Source of the DNA: Dromiciops gliroides | Lineage: Eukaryota; Chordata; Mammalia; Microbiotheria; Microbiotheriidae | Direction of reading: 5' to 3' | Length of the DNA: 64,000 nucleotides | NCBI RefSeq assembly: GCF_019393635.1 | Contig: NC_057866.1 | Coordinates: forward strand, 232,286,359-232,350,358 | The notes under the pieces: model-generated | Told to the model about the DNA's origin: nothing | Seen by the model: only the letters and a program-made list of their open reading frames with translations | The model's database searches: none | Position numbers and translations under genes: made by a program | In this document: positions 1 through 10,429 of the stretch, in pieces | How positions within the stretch are numbered: position 1 is the first letter of the stretch | Layout: each line of letters starts with the position of its first letter

Positions 1-280
1 TTCTTTAATTTCTTCATATTTATTATTTCTTATTGCATAATACTGTTCCATTACATTCGTATCTTAGATTTAATTTTTTCTTTTGCTGTTCCTAAATGGC
101 TAGGTATCCATTTTGTTTCCAGTTCTTTGCTATCACAAAAGGGGCTGTTATGAATAATTTGGACCTCCATTCCAATTTTTGATTTTGGGGTCGAGGGTGG
201 TAAATATCCACTAGTATGATAACTGGGTAAAAGATTGTGGACATTTAAGTCATTTTTCTTTACCAAATCCAAGTTGATGT
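1..280 (-). mobile_element. L1 3'-region fragment, antisense
   Basis: The plus strand reads like the reverse complement of a marsupial L1 3' region: 'gcataatactgttccatta', then a 'gttcctaaatggctag' stretch, then 'aaaaggggctgttatgaata'. The same phrases recur in order near 5700-5820, 27840-27935 and 28910-28980. It runs off the left edge of the window. No open frame of useful length remains. Confidence 0.55.
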
Positions 281-364
281 ACAGAACAGCTGGATCAATT
301 TGTAGCTCCCCAAATGATGCATTGTGGGACGAGATATCTTGAGCTAACAGGAACCTAATATCTC

Positions 365-530
365 ATCTCTTCCAACCCATTCATTTTAGAGAGGAGACAA
401 CTGAAGCTTGGCAAGGTTAAATGATTTGTTCCAGGTTACCCAAATAGTAAATGTCAGAGGTGGGTTTTAAACCATCATTGTCTGACTTCCTAACCAGTGC
501 TCCTCCCACTATACCTTACTAATTTCCTCT
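365..530 (-). mobile_element. MIR-type SINE
   Basis: Antisense MIR core: 'attttagagaggagacaactgaag', a degenerate 'atgatttgttccaggttac', then 'cctaaccagtgctcctccc'. It is well diverged, so old. Bases 530-800 after it are AT-rich and carry nothing I recognise. Confidence 0.5.
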
Positions 531-1583
531 TACTGGGCCCACTTTTTCATAGCCCCTGTAGCATGGGCTATTCTTGTTTTTGTACTCTTTATTATTTTGC
601 ACAGCATGAGTTGAAACCCCAGAAGAGTCTTAATTTGCCTTTTTCTTAATATTAGTGATACATAGCATATTTCAAATGATAATTTATATTTTGTAGTTTT
701 TCTTTTCAAAATTCTTAACCTTTTGCCACTTATTTAAAGTGAAATGGATGTTTGTGTCAGTTGTATATGTCTTGAATATTAATGATTTCTTGGTGACATT
801 TGGTACAGATTTTTCACTTTGTAATTTTTCTTTTTATTATTTTAATGCTCACCTTGTTTTTATTATTACATTTACATTTTATTTTATATGCTTTATAAGT
901 ATCAATACATATGACCATTTCAATAAACAAAGAAAATTGAAAAAAGAAAACTATATAAAACCATATATAAAGTTATACATGCACAGTCATGCAAAACATC
1001 TTCATATTAGTAGGTTTGTGAAAGAAAGTAGACAAAGTAACATTAGAAAGAGGAACTAACAAAATTATACTTCAATCTGTATTCAGATACCATCAGTTCT
1101 TTCTCTGTTGATGGTTTGCATTTTCCATATGTCTTTCTGATAGCATCCTGCTCATTTATTTCACAGTTACTATTGCTAACTATATTACCCAGTATCCTAT
1201 TCCTTCCCCTTGATATTTACTCCATTTTCTATCTTCTTTCACCCTATCCCTCCTCAAAAGTGTTTTGCTCTTTATTGACCCTGCCCCCAATCTGTCCTCC
1301 CTTCCTTTGCCTCTCCCCTCCTTATCCCCTTCCCTTCCCACTTTCCCTCAGGGCAAAACATATTACTATACCCACTTGATTGTGTAAATTATTCCCTCTC
1401 TGAGCCAATTCTGATGAGAGTAAGGCTCACTCACTTCCCGAGTCCTTCCCCATCTTCCCCTCTACTCCATAAGCTTTTTCTTGCTTCTTTTATGTGGGCT
1501 ACTTTACCACCTTCTACCTCTCCCTTTCCTTTTCTTCCAGTGCATTCCTCTTACCCCTTAACTTCATTTTAAAGATGTCATCA

Positions 1584-1720
1584 TGGGTCAGCTAGGTGAC
1601 ATAGTGGATAAAACACCAGCCCTGGACCCAGGGAGCCCCAAGCCCAAATATGGCCCCAGACATAAGCCACCCCACCCTCCATGCACCACAAAAAACAAGG
1701 ATAAAGAAAAAATAAATGCT
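1584..1720 (+). mobile_element. WSINE1-like CORE-SINE, degenerate
   Basis: The head 'gggtcagctaggtgacatag' and the 'agccctggacccaggga' block are clear, but the CORE half is heavily altered ('gccccagacataagccacc'). A possible short duplication, 'agatgtcatc' at 1573-1582 and 'agatatcatc' near 1725, brackets it. It lies in the 3' part of the HAL1-like element. Confidence 0.6.
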
Positions 1721-1898
1721 TTACAGATATCATCCCTTAATATTCAATTTATACCTGTGCCCTCTGTCTAAGTGTATTCCTTTCAGCTGCCCTAATACTG
1801 AGAAAGTTCTTATGAGTTAGAAGTACTATCTTCCCATGTAGGAATATAAAGTTTAACCTTTTAATATCCCTCATAATTTCTTTTTCCTATTTACCTTT

Positions 1899-2041
1899 CT
1901 TTTTTAGTGAGACACTTGGGGTTAAGTGACTTGCCCAGGGTCACACAGCTAGTAAGTGTTAAGTGTCTGAGGCCAGATTTGAACTCAGGTACTCCTGACT
2001 CCAGGGCCGGTGCTCTATCTACTGCACCACCTAGCTGCCCC
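1899..2041 (-). mobile_element. WSINE1-like CORE-SINE with 15-bp target duplication
   Basis: Reverse-oriented copy: T-rich tail first, then the CORE part, ending at the head 'cacctagctgcccc'. It is flanked by identical 'ttcctatttaccttt' at 1884-1898 and 2042-2056, so it inserted into the HAL1-like element close to the ORF1 stop. Family description: a tRNA-like head, a CORE segment shared with MIR, and an A-rich tail, with no coding capacity and presumed mobilisation by L1 proteins. Confidence 0.9.
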
Positions 2042-2055
2042 TTCCTATTTACCTT

Positions 2056-3184
2056 TTAGTGCTTCTCTAGGGTCTTGTATTTGAAAGTCAAATTTTCTAT
2101 TCAGTTCAGGTCTTTTCATCACAAATGTCTGAAAGTCCTCATTTTTCATTGAAGTCCCATTTCCCCCCTGAAAGATTATAATCAGTTTTTCTGGGTAGGA
2201 GATTCTTGGTTATAATCCCAGTTCCTTTGCCCTCTGGAATATCATATTCCATGCCCTCTGGTCCTTTAATGTAGATGCTGCTAGATCTTGTTTTATCCTT
2301 ATTGGAGCTCCATAGTATTTGAATTGTTTCTTTTTAACTGCTTGCAATATTTTCTCCTTGACCTGAGATCCCTGGAGTTTGGCTATAATATTCCTAGAAG
2401 TTTTTTCTGGGATCTCTTCATGGAAGTGATTGGTAGATTCTTTCAATTTCTATTTTACCTTCTGCTTCTAGAATATCAGGGCAATTATCCCTGACAATTT
2501 CTTAGGATATTATGTATAAGCTATTGTTATTATTATTTTTTTTGCGAGGCAATTGGGGTTGAGTGACTTGCCTAGAGTCACACAGCTAATAAGTGTTAAG
2601 TGTCTGAGGCCGGATTTGAATTCAGGTCTCCCTGACTCCAGGGCTGGTGCTCTATCCACTGCACCACCTACCTGCCCCCATAAGCTATTATTTTGATCAT
2701 GGTTTTCAGTTAGTCCAATAATTTTCAAATTATATCTCCCGGATGTATTTTACAGGTCATCTGTTTTTCCAAGGAGATATTCATTTGGATTTGCTTTATT
2801 GTGTCTTGATTTCTCATAAAGTCATTAGCTTCTGTTTGCTCTATCCTAATTCTTAAACAATTATTTTCTTCAGAGAGTTTATGTACCTCCTTTTCCATTT
2901 GGTCAATTTGGCTTTTCAAGCTTTTGACTTTTTTTCATGACCCTCCTGCATCACTCTCATTTCTCCTTTCATTTTTTCTTCTACCTCTCTAACTCTACTT
3001 TTCTTACATTCTCTTCAAAGTCCTCTTTGAATGCTTCCATGGCCTGAGACCAATTCATATTTTTCTTGGAAGCTTTAGATATAGGGGCTTTGACTTTGTT
3101 ATTATCTTCTTATAAGGGTGTATTTTGATCTACCTTGCCACCAAAGAAGCTTTTAATGATCTTCTACTTTGTCTGCCTGCTCAT
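2056..3184 (-). pseudogene. L1/HAL1 ORF1 remnant (RNA-binding chaperone), interrupted
   Basis: ORF1p is the trimeric RNA-binding protein that packages L1 RNA. The likely start is the ATG at 3182-3184 (M-S-R-Q-T-K). A heptad-like, Glu/Lys/Leu-rich coiled-coil part is open at 2725-2919. The C-terminal RNA-binding part at 2210-2446 has the family pattern: K-E-K-I-L near the start, then P-I-R-I, a Leu-Ala motif, and R-A-W-N-x-I-F. Past an in-frame stop the similarity continues to 2056 with ISYPEKL and FVMKRPEL. Stops, frameshifts and a SINE at 2526-2679 break it. The family and order are visible; the exact subfamily is inferred. Confidence 0.65.
2526..2679 (-). mobile_element. WSINE1-like CORE-SINE inside ORF1 remnant
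   Basis: Reverse-oriented. 'ataagctatt' occurs at 2516-2525 and 2680-2689 as the target duplication. It separates the coiled-coil part of the L1 ORF1 remnant from its C-terminal part. Confidence 0.88.
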
Positions 3185-3840
3185 CTTAACAGCCTTTTTC
3201 TCAGCTTTTAACTCCTTCTTAACATGTGATGCTTAACATGTAATCCAGGACACACTGAGCCAAGCTGGGGGGGGGGGGAATCCAAGGTGGTACAATTAGG
3301 CTTGTTCTCTGCCTGCCTGGCCTATAAGTAACCACAGCCCACTTTCTCTTTAACCAGGAAGCTGAAGTCTGATTGAAATCTGATTCTTTATGGTACCAAG
3401 CTTGGCTTGCCTGTGCCCCTCCCCCACTGGGCTGCTGCCACTTGAGTCAGCTTAATGGTTCAGAATATTGGTGCTTCTCCATATGTCCAAGCGGAGAACA
3501 CAACTATCTCTATCCCCTGCCCCTGGCTGGCCACTGAAACCCCTTATTGGTCTGTGAGCTGGGTTTCAGAAGAGGCTACTGAAGATTCTGAGGCTCTGGT
3601 GGTACAGCCTGCCTGGGCCTGGATCTGTGCCAAATGCTGAGCTCCTCTCTCAAGCAGAACAGCAGATGATCCCAGTTGCCTAATTAAGAAGTCTTTGACT
3701 GGAAAATAGTCTCACTCTGTTCTTTTGTGGGTTATGGTACTCTAGGAGTGGTCTTATCACATTATTTTTGGAGGTATGTGGATGGATTTGTTGGGAGGGT
3801 GGGAGACTCCCAGCCTTTCCTCTGCCACTTTGTGAACTCT

Positions 3841-4139
3841 CCTTATGTGGAAGGTTTTTGTTTTTGTTTTTGTTTTAATGTATATTCAGTATAACACTGC
3901 CACATGTTCAAACTCTAGGCTTCCCTTGTCACTGAGTAGTAGGGAGGAAGGAAAAAGTCCTTCTACCTCTTGGGGAGAGCTGACAGAGTCCTAAAGTGAT
4001 AGACTAAAAATACAAGAAAAATTCTTTTGTCCTCTGTTTCTAATTAAAAAAAAAACATGATGTGACCTTTTATATTTAGCTCACATATATATTTTGAGCT
4101 TATGATGGTATATTGTGAGTTAGTGTAAATCTAATTTTT
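3841..4139. other. Unassigned AT-rich spacer
   Basis: It starts with a T/G-rich (tttttg)n tract at about 3853-3874, probably the tail end of an insertion. No open frame or repeat family is recognised in the rest. Confidence 0.4.
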
Positions 4140-5215
4140 CTGAGCTACTTTTCAGCAGATTTTGTCAAGGAAAGGAATATTTGCAGAATAATTTATGTTC
4201 TTGTAGTTTTGAAACACTGGCTTCTTGTTTTTTATTTTATCTATTTCTTTTTTACTCCATCTGTTACACTGAACTACCATTCTAATTTTTAACTGGTACC
4301 AAGTTACTTTGATGACTACTGCTTTATAATGTGGTTTGAATTTTGGCAATGCCATGTCCATTTTGTATATACTTTTTTCAGTTGAGATTTTAGACCTTTT
4401 GTCCCTTCAAATGAATTTTTTTTGGTTTTTTTTTTCAGACTCTATGATATATCCCCAAGCAAATTTGTACCTATAAAATTTAAATGTATTATCATAGACA
4501 ATTACATAGTGACTATTTATCCAATTATTTAAATCTCATCTGTTGGTCAGTTAATATTCACATAATTTATAATTATTTTGAATTTAATTTCTATTATGAT
4601 TTATTCAATATTTTTGTTAGTATGGTATAGTATAGTAGTGCTGATAATTTTTGTGGATTTATTGTGTATTCAATTACTTTATTAAAGCTGTTAATCATCT
4701 CCATTAGCATCTTCATTTTTCTCTGGCAATTTCTAAGAACATTATCATGTCATCTGAAAATAGGAATGATTTATTTCCATGTAGCTAATACTTAATCTTT
4801 AATCATGTTCTCTCCTCTTGTACCTGTGAAACCAAACAATAATGGGGCTGGGTGTGAAGAGTAATCCTTACTTTGACCTTATTGGTACTGGAAAAGTTTC
4901 TATTATTTCTTTATTACAAATAATGCTCACTCTTCATTTGATTTTTATTTCTTTATTTTTTGTTGTTCTTCATTTTAAATATATGCTCTTCATTTAATTG
5001 AAAGAACCATTCCATGTATAAAATTTTTAGAGTTTATAATTTAAATGTATACTATATTTGTTGCCAAATTATTTTTTCTCTATTTCTGGAGAAAATAATC
5101 TTTTTTATATTTTTCTAGATCATTGGATTAGTTATGCTAATTTTCTTAATGTTCACTCATACTTTAATTCCTGCTATGAAATCTGGGTTGATCATTATTA
5201 AAAAATAACATATTT
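4140..5215 (-). mobile_element. L1 ORF2 fragment, antisense, heavily decayed
   Basis: The plus strand has phrases that line up with the antisense of L1 ORF2 in and beyond the reverse transcriptase region: 'ctggtaccaagttacttt' followed by 'gctttataatgtggtttgaa' near 4290-4340, and 'catgtcatctgaaaatagg' near 4745-4765. No usable ORF remains. The assignment rests on remembered L1 text, so the boundaries are approximate. Confidence 0.5.
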
Positions 5216-5224
5216 GTATATTCA

Positions 5225-6655
5225 TCTTGCATTTTGAATAATATTTTATTTTTCCCAATTTCATGTAAAACAATTTTTAACGTTTGAGTTTTTTATATTT
5301 TAAGTTCCAAATTATCTCCCTCCCTCCCTTAGATGGTAAGCAACTTGATATAGGTTATATATGTGCAATTATATAAAGATATTTCCATATTAGTCATTTT
5401 GTGAAAGAAAACAGACAAAAAACCTTCCACAAAAAAGTGGAAAATAATATGTTTTGATCTGCATTTAGACTCCATCGTTTCTTTCTTGGCGGTGGATAGT
5501 ATTTTTCATCATGAGTCTTTTAGAATTGTCTTGGATCACTGTATGCTAAGAATAACTAAGTCATTCACAGCTGATCATGGTACAGAATTGCTGTTACTGT
5601 GTACTGTGTTCTCTTGCTTCTGCTCACTTCAATTTTCATCAGTTCACATAAGTTTTTCCAGCATTTTCTGAAATTATCCTGCTTGTCAATTGTTATATCA
5701 CAATACTATTCCATTACAATCATATGCCATAGCTTGTTTAGCTATTCCCCAATTGATGGACATCCCCTCGATTTCCAATTCTTTTCCACTTTAAAAAGAG
5801 CTGCTATAAATATTTTTGTATGTATAGGTTATTTTTATTTTTTTTAACTATCTCTTTGGGATATCAACCTAACAGTTGTATTGTTGGATCAAATAGTGAG
5901 CACAGTTTTATAGACCTTTAGGCATAATTGCCAATTGCTTTCCACAATGATTGGGAAAGTTCAAAACTCCACACACAGTACACTAGTGCTCCAGTTTTCC
6001 CACATCCCCTCCAACATTTATCATTTCCTTTTTTCTATCATTTTAGCCAATTCCATAGGAGCGAGGTGGTATCTCAGAGTTGTTTTAATGTGCATTTCTC
6101 TAATTAATAGTGATTTTGAGCATTTTTTTCAAATGACCATAGAAAGTTTTCATTTCTTTGTCTAAAAACTACCTGTTCATATCCTTTGACCATTCATGAG
6201 TTGGGGAATGACTGGTAGTTGTATAAATTTGATTTGGTTCAGTATATATGTGAAAAATAAGGCCTTTATCAGAGAAATTTGCTGTAAAAATTTCCAATTT
6301 TCTTCTTCCCTTATAATCTTAGCTTCATTGGTCTTGTTTGTGCAAAAACTCTTCAATTTAATATCATCAAAATTATCTATTTTATATCTGGTAATGCTTT
6401 CCATTTCTTTTTTGGTCATAAATTCATCTCTTATCTGGTATAGTTTCCTTGTAAGGATTTATTTTAAATGTTTTGCATCAATGTTCATTAGTAAAATTGA
6501 TATATAGTTATTTTTCTCTGCTTTGTCTCTAGTTTTTATATCAGGATTATCTTATTATATGAGGATGGTAAGGCTATTTCTGTTTCTCTTCTTAATTATT
6601 ATTATTTTTAACAAAGATATTAAATGTTCATCAAATATTTATAAAATTATTTTTT
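5225..6655 (-). mobile_element. L1 3' region, antisense, about 1.4 kb
   Basis: The 3' end begins at about 5232 ('ttttatttttcccaatttca'), followed by a pyrimidine run, the 'ggtggatagtatttttcat' block, 'aaaaagagctgctataaata', and the L1-typical 'gaggtggtatctcagagttg' with 'gcatttctctaattaatag' near 6062-6110. The same series of blocks occurs at 13215, 27390 and 28660. Direction and order are clear; the frame is destroyed. Confidence 0.65.
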
Positions 6656-6665
6656 AAGACATATG

Positions 6666-6778
6666 GCTTGAGTACCAGCCCTCGAGTCAGGAGGAACTGA
6701 GTTCAAATCCATTTTGATATAGTTACTAGCTTTGTGACCCTGGGCAAATAATTTAATCACAACTGCTTTTAAAAAAAA
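6666..6778 (+). mobile_element. Old CORE-SINE copy
   Basis: A diverged plus-strand copy: 'gagtaccagccctcgagtca', 'gagttcaaatcc' and 'gtgaccctgggcaaat', ending in an A run. 'aagacatatg' (6656-6665) and 'aagacatgtg' (6779-6788) form a one-mismatch target duplication. Confidence 0.65.
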
Positions 6779-7083
6779 AGACATGTGACTCAAGGTGTCC
6801 TTTCTGCCTCCTGTTTCTCTTTGACAACTCATTTGTTTGATTTTGTGTCAATCACTATTATAATATTTTGCATAGTTATTACTTGGTCTTGATTAAGATC
6901 TATATTATTTACTCACGTTTCCTTTCTACTAATTACTCTTTCTATTGCATACAAAGTAAGGAATAAGTTATTATTTTTATTGTCTATAAGAAATGTGTTT
7001 ATTTATGCTTCTGAATGTGATTTCATGACATCCTAGAACATGATAATATTTTTGTAAAAGTATTTTGGAATAATGATAAAGAG

Positions 7084-7180
7084 ACATATGTAATATATAA
7101 TTTATATGCATATATGAATGCATATATACATACACACATATACACATAACATACACACATGTATAAACACAGATATATAT
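7084..7180. repeat. AT/CA-rich microsatellite
   Basis: Imperfect mixture of (at)n, (ac)n and 'catatatg' units directly upstream of the LTR. It may hide the left copy of the LTR's target duplication. Confidence 0.75.
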
Positions 7181-7647
7181 TGTGGGAATATTATTACCAG
7201 GGCCTCATATTATTACCAGGGTCCCCTGCTGAGAAAGCATGAGGTGAGCTTTCTGAGGTCAAGTCAGCATCTGGAAGTTACCTCACAATTCAAGGACTGC
7301 CTTCAAGTCATGTCAATCAATAGACTCGAATACTACCAACCAATGAGCTTGAAGGACACCCCTTCCAGGGGAGGGAGAAAGGAAGTAGGAAGGGTGGCTG
7401 TCTCCCTGGTTCTGTCTCTTTTTGTTCTTGAACCTCGAGTTGGTTGCAGAAAGGAAAGGAGAAGAAGGAGGCTAAGTCAAAACCAAGGGTATAGATTTCT
7501 TTCTTAACTTTCTGAACTCCATGTGTTCTCTCTTTACTCTTTAATAAATGCTTAATACCAAACACTGTTGCTGACACTTCCAAGTTATAAGTAAACCCTA
7601 GCTAGTTCCCCCCCCCCCATACTGGGGGCAGAAAAAAGGCTCCCACA
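7181..7647 (+). mobile_element. Probable solo LTR of an endogenous retrovirus
   Basis: The 467-bp segment begins TGTGGGA and ends TCCCACA, a perfect 7-bp terminal inverted repeat with the TG...CA ends of retroviral LTRs. AATAAA at 7543-7548, about 100 bp before the end, fits an R-U5 polyadenylation signal, so it reads on the plus strand. A C-run follows at about 7607-7617. A short internal direct repeat, 'atattattaccaggg', sits near the left end. No coding region lies next to it, so it looks like a recombined solo LTR. No 4-6 bp flanking duplication is evident. The retroviral class cannot be told from the LTR alone. Confidence 0.65.
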
Positions 7648-8404
7648 CATTAGATTTTAAATGTCACAATAATATTTAACATTCCAACTCAGGAGAAGCT
7701 ATAGGTAACTCATATACCATTTTGATGACAATCAGTTCAGGTCTCTATTTTCCTTTTGTTTATCTTTCTGTTGTATTTCAAGTTTGAGAAAGAACATTAA
7801 AGTCTTTTACTGTTACTGTGTTACTATCATTATATTTTTTGTAGTTGCCATAGTATTTCTTTTAAAAGTTTAGATGTGATGCCATTTGTTTCGTGTGTGT
7901 ATATGGGTATGTATATAGTTACTTTTTTGGCTTATGATTCTTTTAATCCTTAGTTTTTCTGTTTATATCCATTGACATAATCTATTTAAATTGTGGCATA
8001 ATATGCATTAATGGTACTATTTTGAAATATTATAAATTTTATGCCATTTACTTATCTGCCTTTTGAATGTAATTATGTTTCAAATTAGTTTCTTGTATGC
8101 AGCAAATTTTTGAGTTTTATCTTATTAATTCTATTTTTAAATAATTGCATGATAGTAATCTGATCATACTAACTATGATTATTTTATTTATGTCTTCTAT
8201 CACACACAAATTTAATGGAACAAAATTCAGACATACATGTTCTCTTTCTTCTAAATGAGTATTTAGTCACTCTGATTATTTCCCATACATTGATCTTAAC
8301 TTGATGTCCTCTCAACAGATCACCCAATCTCCCATTAACTTATGCAATACAAACTTGATTGAATCCTCTCTGTATCTTTGTTAGACTTTTTATTTCCTTT
8401 TACT

Positions 8405-8511
8405 TTAATTTCTTCTGGTCAGAAACTGTTTCATGTATGTCTTTGTATTCTCAATGCCTAGTACAATATCTGGCAGGTAGTCAGTGATTAATAAATATTT
8501 ATTGGCATATG
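8405..8511 (+). mobile_element. L2/MIR-type 3' end
   Basis: Characteristic 3' end: 'tttgtattctcaatgcctag' then 'aatatctggcaggtag' and 'gtgattaataaatatttatt'. The RAN retrocopy follows immediately. Bases 8241-8404 carry nothing recognised. Confidence 0.5.
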
Positions 8512-9568
8512 CCAGCCAAGAGCCGAGGTGGGACCAGAGCTGAGTGTGAGAGGATGGTGAAGAACTATTGCGATGGCTGCCCAAGGAGAACCCCAAATGC
8601 AGTTTAAACTTGTATTACTTGGTGATAGAAGTACTGGAAAAACCACCATTGTAAAATGTCACTTGACTAGTGAATTTGAGAAGTATGCAGCCAACTTGGG
8701 TGTTGAGGTGCATTTTCTTGTGTTCCATACTAACAGAGGGCCTATTAAATTCAACATATGGGATACAGCTGGACAAGAGAAATTTGGTGGTCTGAGAGAT
8801 AGTTATTACATCCAAGCACAGTGTGCCATTATAATGTTTGATGTTACATCAAGAGTTACGTACAAGAATGTATCTAACTGGCCTAGAGATTTGGTTGTGA
8901 GTATGTGAAAATATCCCAATAGTGTTGTGTGGCAACAAAGTGGATATTGAGGACAGAAAAGTCAAGGTGAAATAAATTGTCTTCCACAGGAAGAAGAATC
9001 TCCAGTACTGTGACATTTCACCCAAAAGTAACTACAACTTTAAGAAGCCCTTCCTTTGGCTAGCTAGAAAACTTGTTGGAGACCCTTATTTGGAGTCTGT
9101 TGCCATGCCTGTTCTTGCTCCTCCAGAGGTTGTCACAGACCCAGCACTGGCAGCACAGTATGAGCAGGACTTACAGATTGCTCAGACAACTGCACTTCCC
9201 GATGAAGATGATGACCTGTAAGGACTTGAAGCTAGAGCCCATCATCAGAAATCTAGTTTTATAGGCAACTGTCCTGTGATGTCAGTGGTGTAGCGTGTTT
9301 GCCACTTTATTATACAGCTGAGCAGAACATGTGCTTAATCTTTGGGATGCTGAAGGAGATGAATGGGCTTCGGAGTGAATGTGGCAGTTTAAAAAATATA
9401 TATAATTTATATTTTGGACCTGCATATTTAGCTGTTTTTGACCGCAATTACATCCCCTTGAGTTTCAAATAAGACTGCTGCAGTCCCATCACAATATCCA
9501 CTGGTGAATCTTGTTTGTTCCCATTCCTTTTTCATTTAGATCATAATAAAGTTATATTTCAAATATCT
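8512..9568 (+). pseudogene. RAN: Processed pseudogene of RAN GTPase
   Basis: RAN is the Ras-family GTPase that drives nuclear import and export and spindle assembly. The copy starts with a 5' UTR, has the ATG at 8573 (MAAQGEPQ) and runs without introns to the stop at 9219-9221, keeping the acidic tail DEDDDL. The switch II/G3 block ([12 protein letters not shown]) is intact; the P-loop is altered (GDRSTGKT). Damage: loss of one Lys codon after FEK, a 1-base insertion near 8896-8900 that gives a stop at 8906-8908, and a second in-frame stop (TAA, 8973-8975) in the restored frame. A 3' UTR of about 330 bp follows, with AATAAA at 9545-9550 and then an AT microsatellite where the poly(A) tail would be. 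Net length is 649 nt against 651 expected for 216 codons. This is a retrocopy made by L1 machinery and is not expected to be functional. Confidence 0.96.
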
Positions 9569-9597
9569 AATATATATATATATATATATACACACAT
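9569..9597. repeat. (TA)n then (CA)n microsatellite
   Basis: A perfect (ta) run that grades into 'cacacata', immediately after the retrocopy's polyadenylation signal. It may have grown out of the poly(A) tail. Bases 9600-10045 after it hold no recognised feature. Confidence 0.8.
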
Positions 9598-10048
9598 ATT
9601 GATGGAATGATTGTCTTGGAATGTAATTTTAGAAAACCTTGTAGAACTTGTTAATATAGCTTCATTTAATTCAGGGGATTTAAAATCTTTTGTTTTTTAT
9701 TTTTTGGTTGTAAAGGACTTGTTCAATGAGCTGGTTCTTTTTCTGTGAATGTTTATTAAATTTACCTCCTTAGTTAGATGGTCTTAATCATTCATTCTGC
9801 TGTTTTTTTCAATTATGTCCTTGCTGTAATTCTTCTTGATGAGTAGCTGCATTTGTTGTTGTTATTGGACCACAAAGTTTGGCTTAGTTTTGTAGTCCTC
9901 AAGGGGTGAAGACAACCTTGAGAGACCAGTATGTTTGAACTCAATCTCCCCTTGGCTAAATCCCTTTCATTTTGGTTCCGTGTTCTTTTCTCCTACTGAC
10001 TCTTTGGTTCCTAGATGGATGAAGTAGCCTGATTGAGAAGGGTTTGGA

Positions 10049-10150
10049 GGGGGCAGCTAGGTGGTGCGGTGGATAAAGTACCGGCCCTGGATTCAGGAGG
10101 ACCTGAGTTCAAATCTGGCCTCAGACACTTGACACTTACTAGTTGTGTAT
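10049..10150 (+). mobile_element. WSINE1-like CORE-SINE, 3' truncated
   Basis: Head through 'cacttactagttgtgta' matches the family well, but the 'ccctgggcaagtcac' part and the tail are missing, and unrelated sequence starts at about 10150. No duplication is seen. Confidence 0.8.
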
Positions 10151-10205
10151 TACCATATATCTTCATGTGATAATTAGATGGGAATAAGTAGATTTTTTTG
10201 GATAT

Positions 10206-10411
10206 ACATACATACACACATACATACACACATACGTTTTGCATTTCATACTTCCAAACAGTGAATATTTGTCCATTTTCTTACTACTTTTCTGTTCTCC
10301 TTCATTTCCTCTTTCCTCATAGTCCTCTATTTTTCCATCATTAACTCTTTTCTACTTGCTTTGTTTTACACACAAACACACACACACACACACACACTCA
10401 CATACACACAG
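10206..10411. repeat. Two CA-type microsatellites
   Basis: 'catacatacacacatac' units at 10206-10235, and a (CA)n run at about 10367-10411 ('cacacaaacacacacacac'). The bases between them show no feature. Confidence 0.8.
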
Positions 10412-10429
10412 AGGATTCACAACTCAAAC

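Larger units (their letters stand above)
810..3840 (-). mobile_element. HAL1-like (ORF1-only) L1 relative, near full length
   Basis: Read on the minus strand, the order is: a 5' leader of about 650 bp (3185-3840) with a 12-base G/C homopolymer at 3267-3278; an ORF1 remnant (about 2056-3184); a polypurine-rich 3' region (plus strand strongly pyrimidine-rich at 1180-1560); and a 3' end at about 810-1130 that matches other L1 3' ends in this window ('acttcaatctgtattcagat', 'gcattttccat'). After removing three younger SINEs, only about 650 bp separate the ORF1 stop from the shared 3' end, so there is no room for an ORF2 of about 3.8 kb. That matches half-L1 (HAL1) organisation. A deleted ordinary L1 is the alternative. 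Confidence 0.6.
6790..8240 (-). mobile_element. Probable L1 ORF2 remnant, antisense, split by an LTR
   Basis: The AT-rich flanks 6790-7080 and 7650-8240 resemble antisense L1 ORF2 (for example 'ttcttgtatgcagcaaattt' near 8090 and 'taatggtactattttgaaat' near 8010). The LTR at 7181-7647 sits between them. Similarity is weak, and I cannot exclude unrelated AT-rich DNA. Confidence 0.35.

Noticed and set aside
1116..1379. 87-codon Leu/Pro/Ser-rich frame resembling a membrane peptide
   Set aside because: It is the antisense of the polypurine 3' region of the HAL1-like element.
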